From an uncultured Shewanella sp. (GTDB taxonomy: Bacteria; Pseudomonadota; Gammaproteobacteria; Enterobacterales; Shewanellaceae), in assembly GCF_947491715.1 (NCBI RefSeq), contig NZ_CANLKR010000027.1, forward strand, positions 1 through 64,000: a stretch of DNA of 64,000 nt, read 5' to 3'. A program made the position numbers and the translations under genes. This document shows positions 45,173 through 52,760 of this stretch, in pieces. Each line of letters begins with the position of its first letter. The first letter of the stretch is position 1. Below the pieces are notes generated by a model that had not been told where the DNA came from, did not search any database, and saw only the letters and a program-made list of their open reading frames with translations.

Positions 45173-47395
45173 ATGTTTAAAAAAAGTATTATTTCTTGTT
45201 CAATTTTAGGGCTATTTTCTTTCCTACCTTCGATGACCTTTGCAGCTACTCCGGTTGATTTACGCAATAATCAGATGCAATTATTACATGTTAGTGCTGA
45301 TAAAAGTGATTTAAACAGCCTGCTGAATTTTACTGCTAATGACAGTCTAGAATTATTAAAACAACGGACCACTCCAGCGAATATAACCCATAGCCGCTAT
45401 CGTCAGCTATATCAAGGGATCCCTGTTTGGGGGCACCATGTATTAGTGACATCTGATGATTCCCAGCAGGTTGTCGCATTACATGGGGCATTGCTACAAG
45501 GGATTGGTAAAGACATCAGTACTCAGAGCATACAAACCAATAAAATGCAGGCGAAAAAGGTACTGTTTAAGCAACAAAATGCACTGAAAGCCCAAAACCC
45601 AGAGGTGAAAGATTGGGTATTTGAAAATATTACCAGTGAGAAAGTGATTTATTTAAATGAAAGAAATCAAGCTAAATTGGCTATTTTTATCTCGTTTTTT
45701 GCCGATTCAGCGAAAGGAGGGCATCCTACCAGACCTACTTATATCATCGATGCGACAACAGGTGAAATGATAGAAAGCTATGATGGACTTGCTTTCGCTG
45801 CTGGTACTGGCCCTGGTGGTAATGCGAAAGTAGGTCAATATCATTATGGTACGGACTTCCCCACACTTGATATCATTGATGTGGATGGCAGTACTTGTCA
45901 AATGGAAAACACCAATGTTAAAACCGTTGATTTAGATCATGGCACATCCGGTACCTCAGTGTTTGAGTTTGGTTGCTATGAAAATACCAAAAAAGAAATC
46001 AATGGCGCTTATTCTCCGCTCAATGATGCTCACTTCTTTGGTGGAGTGGTGTTTGATATGTTTAATGATTGGTATCAAACCGCACCACTCACTTTCCAAT
46101 TAACCATGCGAGTGCATTATTCCAATAACTATGAGAATGCGTTTTGGAATGGCTCTTCCATGACTTTTGGTGATGGTCGAAATACTTTCTATCCACTCAC
46201 ATCGCTGGATGTGTCTGCTCATGAAGTGAGCCATGGGGTGACTGAGCAAAATTCGGGTTTACAATATTCGAAGCAGCCAGGTGGCATTAATGAGTCATTT
46301 TCTGATATTTCAGGGGATGCGGCTGAGTTTTATATGAAAGGAACCAATGACTTTTTAGTGGGAGCCGATATTTTTAAAGCCGCAACGGGGGCGCTGCGTT
46401 ATTTTGCTGATCCTACCTTAGATGGCCGCTCAATTGGGCATGTGAATGATTACTATGATGGATTGGGTGTGCACTATTCCAGTGGGGTCTTTAATCGGGC
46501 TTTTTATAATTTGGCGACTACAGCGGGTTGGGATACTCATAAGGCATTTGATCTCTGGGTCAAAGCCAATCTAGATTACTGGGGACCATTGACAAACTTT
46601 CAGCAGGGGGCTGAAGGGATTTTGGACGCGGCTTTGGTGCTGAAAGACACAAATCCGAATTTTGATTATCCTGCTACTGATGTGCGTGATGCATTTGCTG
46701 TTGTGGGGATTGATCTCGTGATCCCAGCAGAACCTATTGCGAATTTTGAGTTTAGTAAAGAGTTTTTAACGGTGAGCTTTACGGATACCAGTTCCAGCCC
46801 GAATGGTAATATCACCACTTGGGCATGGGATTTTGGTGATGGCGGAAACTCCACATTGCAAAACCCCATTTATACTTATGCTGCTGGCGGTGCGTATCAA
46901 GTGAATTTGATGGTGACGGATGTGGATGATCGCACTCACTCTGTGACGCAAACGGTCAATGTGGCGCAATTACCTGAATATTGTACTGTGACTGGGGGAT
47001 CAAACAGTTATGAGTGGATAAGCGGTGTCAGTGTCGGTGGTTTCAGCAATAGCTCTGGGGCCAGTGGTTATTCTGACTTTACAGGCCAAGTGATTGATAT
47101 GACTAAAGGCACTGGATACCCTATGGTGTTAACGCCGGGCTATTCTGGTGCATCTTATACTGAAAATTGGCTCATTTGGGTTGACTTGAATCAAGATGGA
47201 GATTTTGATGATGCAGGAGAGCAGCTCTTCAATGGTACTGGCTCAAATGCAATGACTGGGACATTAACTGTGCCTGCGACTGCAATGACGGGCCAGACAG
47301 TGATGAGAGTGTCTATGCAGTGGAACTCGTCAGTTTCAGCATGTGAAGCCTTTAGTTGGGGGGAAGTGGAAGATTACACCATTAATGTGCAGTAA
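45173..47395 (+). CDS. Secreted M4 (thermolysin/vibriolysin-like) metalloprotease, copy 2
   Basis: A 740-residue paralogue of the preceding protease with identical length and domain order: signal, propeptide, M4 domain ('SAHEVSHGVTEQ', 'INESFSDISGD'), PKD and GEVED. The catalytic region differs from copy 1 at few positions (for example VYYNQ to QYSKQ after the active site). The N-terminal 110 residues and the PKD/GEVED part differ much more. The repeat unit is about 3.18 kb and includes ~520 bases upstream. RBS AAGGA as in copy 1. A strong terminator follows. Confidence 0.92.
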   Translation: MFKKSIISCSILGLFSFLPSMTFAATPVDLRNNQMQLLHVSADKSDLNSLLNFTANDSLELLKQRTTPANITHSRYRQLYQGIPVWGHHVLVTSDDSQQVVALHGALLQGIGKDISTQSIQTNKMQAKKVLFKQQNALKAQNPEVKDWVFENITSEKVIYLNERNQAKLAIFISFFADSAKGGHPTRPTYIIDATTGEMIESYDGLAFAAGTGPGGNAKVGQYHYGTDFPTLDIIDVDGSTCQMENTNVKTVDLDHGTSGTSVFEFGCYENTKKEINGAYSPLNDAHFFGGVVFDMFNDWYQTAPLTFQLTMRVHYSNNYENAFWNGSSMTFGDGRNTFYPLTSLDVSAHEVSHGVTEQNSGLQYSKQPGGINESFSDISGDAAEFYMKGTNDFLVGADIFKAATGALRYFADPTLDGRSIGHVNDYYDGLGVHYSSGVFNRAFYNLATTAGWDTHKAFDLWVKANLDYWGPLTNFQQGAEGILDAALVLKDTNPNFDYPATDVRDAFAVVGIDLVIPAEPIANFEFSKEFLTVSFTDTSSSPNGNITTWAWDFGDGGNSTLQNPIYTYAAGGAYQVNLMVTDVDDRTHSVTQTVNVAQLPEYCTVTGGSNSYEWISGVSVGGFSNSSGASGYSDFTGQVIDMTKGTGYPMVLTPGYSGASYTENWLIWVDLNQDGDFDDAGEQLFNGTGSNAMTGTLTVPATAMTGQTVMRVSMQWNSSVSACEAFSWGEVEDYTINVQ

Positions 47396-47495
47396 TTAAT
47401 GTTCAGTCATTTTTATGTAGAGCAAAGCGATTAGAGTCAATGTCTATTGAAGGTATGAATTGAAATAGATGGATTGAGTCGTGATGCTGACGATA

Positions 47496-47528
47496 AAAAA
47501 AAGGAGACTCATTTTGAGTCTCCTTTTT
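47496..47528. terminator. Bidirectional terminator between protease copy 2 and fadE
   Basis: AAAAAGGAGACTCA and TGAGTCTCCTTTTT form a 14-bp perfect stem with a 3-base loop and A/T runs on both sides, placed between convergent genes. Confidence 0.92.
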
Positions 47529-47555
47529 AAGGATTACGATAAGAATGTAAGGTGT

Positions 47556-50003
47556 TTAAGCTGCTTGCTCATGATGCTTATGTGCGGTCATTTGAGCTTG
47601 TAACTCTTCGGGAGAAAAATCATCGACATTAATAGACTTCATTCGACCTATCTCTGCTTTTTCTAATAGTGCGACTTCATCATCAGTTAATATGCCTAAG
47701 GCTTTTCCTTCTGCTGCCACTTTATCAAGCCATATGAAAGGCAAACGTTTATTGGCTGCTTTACAGACTTTATCAAACAAAGGTTCTGCAGCCAGCAGAT
47801 CTTTAAAGGTTTCTTCTTGAATACCGATGGGATTATTTTCATGGGCGGCAAAATATTGACCATTACCTAAACGATCACGACTTGCACCAGGTGTTTGCAT
47901 AATCGCAGCAACTTTGCCATCTAGCGCATCACTTGGGCGGGTTATAGGACGGCCAAATGGGAAGATGAATAGACGTAGTGCACGACCTAGCCCCATTGGG
48001 AAGTTGTCTAGTAATTCATCGAGAGACGTTTGTAGTTTATGCAATGAATCTTCGACAGCCCATTGAACTAGGGGTAAATCTTCAGTTTTACGGCCGTCGT
48101 CTTGATAACGTTTAAGAGTAGCAGACGTTAAATAGAGCTGACTTAATAAGTCGCCTAGGCGAGCTGAAATACGCTCTTTACGTTTTAAGTTACCACCTAA
48201 GGTTGCCATAGCTAAGTCAGAAAGCAGGGCTAAGTTAGCACTAAAACGGTTCATGTGCTGATAATAACGCTTGGTTTTATCAGAATAGGGGGCATTAGAG
48301 AAACGGCTTGAGGTCAAACCCAACCAGAAGCTGCGCACAAAGTTACTGGCTGCAAAACCCATGTGACCAAAAATAGCGGCATCAAAGTCATTCAAGCCTT
48401 TAGTAGCATCGGAATCGAACGCTGATTCCATTTCTGCTAGCACATAGGGATGACAGCGAATAGCGCCTTGCCCATAAATGATCATAGAGCGAGTAAGAAT
48501 ATTCGCTCCTTCAACGGTAATGGCGATGGGTGCGGCTTGATAGCCACGACCTAGGTAGTTATTAGGGCCAAGACAGACACCCTTACCCCCATGGATATCC
48601 ATGGCATCAATGATACTTTTTTGCATTCTATCGGTTAAATGGCATTTTACGATAGCGGAAATAACGGAAGGCTTTTCACCTAAATCAATACCTGTTGTCG
48701 TTAATGAGGCAACAGCGTCCATCAAGTAAGCATTACCACCAATACGAGCCATTGGCTCTTCAATGCCTTCGAGTTTACCGATAGGTAATTTAAACTGACG
48801 GCGAATGCGAGCATAAGCGCCTGTGGCCAAAGCGGTCGTTTTCACACCACCTGCAGAATTTGAGGGTAAAGTGATACCTCGTCCAACAGATAAGCACTCG
48901 ACCAGCATGCGCCAACCTTGACCTGCCATTTCTGGGCCACCAATGATGAAACTGAGTGGGACAAAGACTGCTTCGCCTTGAGTGGGGCCATTTTGGAACA
49001 TACAGTTGAGTGGGAAGTGACGGCGACCTGTGATCACGCCTTTTATATTTGTTGGAATAAGGGCACAAGTGATCCCAAGTTCTTTTTTATCGCCTAACAA
49101 GCCATCTGGATCTTGGAGTTTAAAGGCAAGCCCTAATACGGTCGCAACAGGCGCGAGCGTGATATAGCGCTTGTTCCATGTGAGTTTCATGCCTAGGACT
49201 TCTTCACCTTCCCATTGTCCTTTACACACAACGCCAAAATCAGGAATGGCGCCGGCATCACTGCCTGCTTCGGGACTGGTTAAAGCAAAACAAGGTACTT
49301 CGAGCCCTTTTGCTAAGCGAGGTAGATAGTGATTTTGCTGCTCGCTTGTGCCGTAATGTTGTAATAACTCGCCAGGGCCGAGAGAATTAGGGACACCGAC
49401 TGTTGAAGCCAGTTCACTGCTAACACCCGCTAACTTTTGCAGTACGCGAGATTGTGCATAGGCAGAAAACTCTAATCCACCATATTGTTTTTTAATGATC
49501 ATGGCAAAGAAGCCATTATCTTTTAAATATTGCCAAACTTCTTGGGGAAGATCCGCAAGTTGATGTGACACTTGATGTTGATTGACCATGGCACAAACGG
49601 TTTCAACAGGCCCATCAATAAAAGCTTGCTCTTCAGCGGATAAGGTCGCTTTTGGATAATTGTGTAGTTTTTTCCAATTTGGGTTACCGGCAAAAAGATC
49701 CGCATCCCACCATGTGGTACCGGCTTCAATGGCTTCTTTTTCCGTTGATGACATTTCAGGCATGATCCCGCGATATACCTTCAATAAAGGGCGGGTGATG
49801 AAATTTTTTCTAAAAGATGTTAGGTTAAGAGGTAAAGCTATGATCAAAAAGGCAATCCAGGCAATAGGGTTGATGATATCAATCATCGAACCTGCCACCA
49901 TTATAATGCCAGCACCAAGTGTTGCAGTCAGCAACGATACTCGTAAATAGGTTAATGTACCTAATACTAAGATCATCGCTATAATCCAAAGTAGCGTATT
50001 CAC
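47556..50003 (-). CDS. fadE: Acyl-CoA dehydrogenase FadE
   Basis: An 815-residue membrane-associated flavoenzyme oxidising acyl-CoA to trans-2-enoyl-CoA in fatty acid beta-oxidation. Two N-terminal hydrophobic segments (~1-25 and 35-60) anchor it. The acyl-CoA dehydrogenase domain includes 'PCFALTSPEAGSDAGAIPD', 'MKLTWNKRYITLAPVATVLG' and 'DAMDIHGGKGVCLGPNNYLGRGYQAAPIAITVEGANI' (catalytic Glu region). The DUF1974 C-terminal domain follows. The length equals E. coli FadE (814). GTG start at 50003 with AGGAG 8 bases before. Divergent from the yafJ-like gene, as in E. coli where fadE and yafJ are near. Confidence 0.95.
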   Translation of the reverse strand: MNTLLWIIAMILVLGTLTYLRVSLLTATLGAGIIMVAGSMIDIINPIAWIAFLIIALPLNLTSFRKNFITRPLLKVYRGIMPEMSSTEKEAIEAGTTWWDADLFAGNPNWKKLHNYPKATLSAEEQAFIDGPVETVCAMVNQHQVSHQLADLPQEVWQYLKDNGFFAMIIKKQYGGLEFSAYAQSRVLQKLAGVSSELASTVGVPNSLGPGELLQHYGTSEQQNHYLPRLAKGLEVPCFALTSPEAGSDAGAIPDFGVVCKGQWEGEEVLGMKLTWNKRYITLAPVATVLGLAFKLQDPDGLLGDKKELGITCALIPTNIKGVITGRRHFPLNCMFQNGPTQGEAVFVPLSFIIGGPEMAGQGWRMLVECLSVGRGITLPSNSAGGVKTTALATGAYARIRRQFKLPIGKLEGIEEPMARIGGNAYLMDAVASLTTTGIDLGEKPSVISAIVKCHLTDRMQKSIIDAMDIHGGKGVCLGPNNYLGRGYQAAPIAITVEGANILTRSMIIYGQGAIRCHPYVLAEMESAFDSDATKGLNDFDAAIFGHMGFAASNFVRSFWLGLTSSRFSNAPYSDKTKRYYQHMNRFSANLALLSDLAMATLGGNLKRKERISARLGDLLSQLYLTSATLKRYQDDGRKTEDLPLVQWAVEDSLHKLQTSLDELLDNFPMGLGRALRLFIFPFGRPITRPSDALDGKVAAIMQTPGASRDRLGNGQYFAAHENNPIGIQEETFKDLLAAEPLFDKVCKAANKRLPFIWLDKVAAEGKALGILTDDEVALLEKAEIGRMKSINVDDFSPEELQAQMTAHKHHEQAA

Positions 50004-50082
50004 TGTCTTTCTCCTTTAAAGTGTGACCCAATTATCGAAAACGGTCACTAATATTTACTGGCATCCAGACCATGTTACTTTT

Positions 50083-50099
50083 CGTGGTCTGACCTGTCT
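50083..50099. promoter_or_regulatory. FadR-like operator of fadE
   Basis: CGTGGTCTGACCTGTCT closely matches the FadR consensus (ANCTGGTCNGACNTGTT). It lies 80 bases upstream of the fadE start, in the intergenic region shared with the amidotransferase gene. Confidence 0.6.
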
Positions 50100-50140
50100 A
50101 ATATGAAATTTAAACCTTAGTGAAAAGTAATACAAGCTTT

Positions 50141-50158
50141 TTTAAACATTTGTTTGAA
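50141..50158. promoter_or_regulatory. PsrA-like operator upstream of fadE
   Basis: TTTAAACATTTGTTTGAA has the AAAC-N4-GTTT dyad of PsrA, the second fatty acid regulator of Alteromonadales and Pseudomonas. It is 45 bases further from fadE than the FadR-like site. Judged by eye only. Confidence 0.4.
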
Positions 50159-50251
50159 TATTTATTATTTTTTAATTATTTAATCTGACGCAATAACTGG
50201 GTAAAATGGCGTAAAATTAGGGTTTATAGTGTACTGAGTAGGTGGAATAAA

Positions 50252-51049
50252 ATGTGTGAGCTGCTGGCCATGAGCGCGAATGTGCCGACTGATATCGTGT
50301 TTAGTTTTACAGGGTTGGCGGAAAGAGGGGGGGTCACTGGTCCTCATATTGATGGCTGGGGGATCACTTTTTATGAAGGTAAAGGAAGCCGTTCTTTTAA
50401 AGATGCTTGCCCAAGTAGTGAATCGCATATTGCAACTATGATTAAATCGTTTCCGATTAAGAGTGAGTTAGTGATAAGTCATATTCGGCAAGCCAATCGT
50501 GGTGGCGTTGCATTAGAAAATACTCACCCTTTTATGCGTGAATTATGGGGAAAATACTGGACCTATGCCCATAATGGTCAGCTTAGTGGTTACGAAGATA
50601 CCTTATTATCTTCTCGCTTTTTACCTGTGGGAGATACTGATAGTGAACAGGCCTTTTGTTGGATTTTAGATAAGGTATTGGATAAGTTTGGTTATACTCA
50701 GCCTGAGAATATGCTTGTTGTTTATCGTTATATAGCGGAGTTAGCGGATCAGATCAGGCAGTTAGGTGTATTTAATATGATTTTAAGTGATGGCGATTTC
50801 TTGATGAATTATTGCTCTAACAATTTGTGTTATATCACACGCAAGGCACCATTTGGTAAAGCAAAGCTGATTGATACAGATGTGGTGGTGGATTTTGATA
50901 AAGAAACCACGCCTAATGATATCGTGACAGTTATCGCCACTCGGCCGTTAACTCATAATGAGGAGTGGCATATACTCAGCCCAGGGCAATGGACATTGTT
51001 TAGGAAAGGTCAAGTGGTGATTGATCAGTCTTCGGCTACTGAAACATAA
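50252..51049 (+). CDS. Class II glutamine amidotransferase, YafJ-like
   Basis: A 265-residue Ntn-type glutaminase domain protein. After Met removal Cys2 is the nucleophile ('MCELLAMSANVPT'). 'GGVTGPHIDGWGITFYEG', 'SHIRQANRGGVALENTHPF' and 'WTYAHNGQLSGY' are the glutamine-binding and oxyanion segments. Also seen are 'GDTDSEQAFCWIL' and 'ATRPLTHNEEWHIL' as in YafJ. No synthase domain is fused and the acceptor of the ammonia is unknown. ATG 50252. Divergent from fadE, so the regulatory sites between may affect both. Confidence 0.9.
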   Translation: MCELLAMSANVPTDIVFSFTGLAERGGVTGPHIDGWGITFYEGKGSRSFKDACPSSESHIATMIKSFPIKSELVISHIRQANRGGVALENTHPFMRELWGKYWTYAHNGQLSGYEDTLLSSRFLPVGDTDSEQAFCWILDKVLDKFGYTQPENMLVVYRYIAELADQIRQLGVFNMILSDGDFLMNYCSNNLCYITRKAPFGKAKLIDTDVVVDFDKETTPNDIVTVIATRPLTHNEEWHILSPGQWTLFRKGQVVIDQSSATET

Positions 51050-51076
51050 ACTGACTTAAAAAATAATGGTTAATTT

Positions 51077-51110
51077 AACCCCGTTTAAGACAAGGTGTTC
51101 AGACGGGGTT
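51077..51110 (+). terminator. Terminator after the amidotransferase gene
   Basis: AACCCCGT and ACGGGGTT form an 8-bp stem with an 18-base loop and a short T-run (TTTTA). It lies between convergent genes. Confidence 0.7.
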
Positions 51111-51150
51111 TTATCAAAGGTATGCTTTATTTAAGAAAGGTTAATTTACT

Positions 51151-51954
51151 TCATTTTTGTGCATTTTCAAGTTGATTTTGATTGCTAAGTGAAGCAGGGC
51201 TTGATCTTGTATCCTTCTCATTGTTGTTTTGGGGTAAGAGTTCAGGGCTAAATGTGTAGTTTAATAACTGAATATCAAGTTGCTTGCTGCCTTTTTCAAA
51301 GTGAGTCAGCCTGATGGGTAAATATGCCAGTGATGGCGCCATCCAGAAAAAAGTTTGTCTTTTCTTACTGTCCCTAACGACTTCAATTTTTATGGTGTCA
51401 TAGATGCCACTCACCACTTTGATTTGTTCTCGGCCTATTACCTTAAACTTATAATCATCGACTTCACCTTCTTTGACCATTTTGTATTCGAGATCTTTCG
51501 CTCCTTTACTGATATCTAAGCGAAATTGTAATTGTGCCATTAAAGGGTCATAAATCGATTCTTTATAGGGGAGTTTGACTTTCTTATCTTTGTATCGACT
51601 GAATATTTCTTGTTTATCTTTTAAAAAGACCGTTTGATCTTGATAATCAGAGCCTGTGCCTTTTCTGTCGTGAGTGTAGCGGATTGGGAGTAAATGGCCA
51701 TCTTTAACGGTGAACTCACTGAGGATATGACGTTTATCCCAAAGCACGAGCAAACTCACATCACTGTCAAAACGGTACTGATAAATATCCCCTTGTTTTG
51801 GCGGTAACTGATAACGAGCTTTGCCAAGTTCAATACTGCCATAATAGACCTGATATTCGGCGGTTTGCGGTGTGAGAGGTGTTATTTCTGCCTGAGTAAA
51901 TTGGCTGAAAAAAATCACACTGAAGGCAGAGATGAAAGATTTGATTTTTAACAA
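51151..51954 (-). CDS. Exported DUF3108 protein
   Basis: A 267-residue periplasmic protein. The signal peptide MLKIKSFISAFSVIFFSQFT ends at 'TQA'. The rest is beta-rich with 'YQVYYGSIELGKARYQLP', 'RFDSDVSLLVLWDKRHILSEF', 'YDPLMAQLQFRLDI' and 'WMAPSLAYLPIRLTHFEKG', the pattern of DUF3108, whose members resemble lipoprotein-carrier folds; function unknown. TTG start at 51954, with AGGAG 8-12 bases upstream. The C-terminal 25 residues are polar and Asn/Ser-rich. Confidence 0.8.
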   Translation of the reverse strand: MLKIKSFISAFSVIFFSQFTQAEITPLTPQTAEYQVYYGSIELGKARYQLPPKQGDIYQYRFDSDVSLLVLWDKRHILSEFTVKDGHLLPIRYTHDRKGTGSDYQDQTVFLKDKQEIFSRYKDKKVKLPYKESIYDPLMAQLQFRLDISKGAKDLEYKMVKEGEVDDYKFKVIGREQIKVVSGIYDTIKIEVVRDSKKRQTFFWMAPSLAYLPIRLTHFEKGSKQLDIQLLNYTFSPELLPQNNNEKDTRSSPASLSNQNQLENAQK

Positions 51955-52029
51955 AGGAACACTCCTTAAAACAATCTCAATATCAGTATGTAAAATACAA
52001 TATGAGCTTAATAAATTAACAAGGCTAAG

Positions 52030-52434
52030 CTAGAAAGGCATTGCTAGCACTAATGTGGCCATATCGGGTTTCCATTCAAACTGGCTTAATTTAATTCGTC
52101 CATCTTTCACTAACACGCCTTCCATGACTAATCGTTGCATTTGCTCCCTGAAAGCGGGAGTATGTTTTTCAAAGGCAATTTTTCCTTGGCTATTGACGAC
52201 TCGATGCCAAGGGAGAGTCAAGTTAGAAGGGGCTTGTTTTAAGGCTGTAGACACAAAGCGTGCTCGACCAGGAAGACCCGCATAATCGGCTATCTTGCCA
52301 TAACTGCTGATCTGCCCTTTAGGGATCATGGCAACAATATGCCAGATTTTTTCTTTGGGGCTGGGTTTAGGGGATAAGGACTGTAATCCATCATCGATAT
52401 GAGGTAATTGTTCATTTAAACCTGTGCTATCCAT
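52030..52434 (-). CDS. Alkyltransferase-like protein (ATL, MGMT family)
   Basis: A 134-residue DNA-binding protein homologous to the C-terminal domain of O6-methylguanine-DNA methyltransferase. 'IPKGQISSYGKIADYAGLPGRARFVSTAL' is the helix-turn-helix with the Tyr/Arg that flip out the base. The active-site PCHR motif is 'LPWHRVVNSQG': Trp76 replaces the acceptor Cys. The protein therefore cannot dealkylate DNA itself; ATLs bind O6-alkylguanine and recruit nucleotide excision repair. A 25-residue N-terminal extension of low conservation precedes the domain. AAAGG lies 7 bases before ATG 52434. Confidence 0.92.
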   Translation of the reverse strand: MDSTGLNEQLPHIDDGLQSLSPKPSPKEKIWHIVAMIPKGQISSYGKIADYAGLPGRARFVSTALKQAPSNLTLPWHRVVNSQGKIAFEKHTPAFREQMQRLVMEGVLVKDGRIKLSQFEWKPDMATLVLAMPF

Positions 52435-52760
52435 CAGACACCTTTTACGTCAATAAATTAGCTTAAATATAGCGTATTTTGCCTCTTTATTGGGGGATTT
52501 GTTTGTAAATTTCAACCTTGTGGTGGAAGCGTTGGGTACCATTGGTTGACGCGATAGTTGATTTGCAGTGTTGCTTTTTATGTGCAGTTTGTAATAGCCC
52601 AAAATTATTGTGACTTGTAATCATGTGATGTAATAGCTTTGCATTATTGCATAGGAGAACGATATTAATTCCATCGTTTGTATTCTTGCTTAGATGGTGG
52701 TTAGACGCCATGCCAATATGGAACCTGAAGTGTTCTTCATTGTTTAATATTAAATTGAAT
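52435..52760. other. Intergenic region, nothing recognised
   Basis: A 326-base region between two minus-strand genes. A 109-codon minus-strand frame overlaps the 3' end of the upstream gene and has no family features, so it was not called. Confidence 0.45.
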
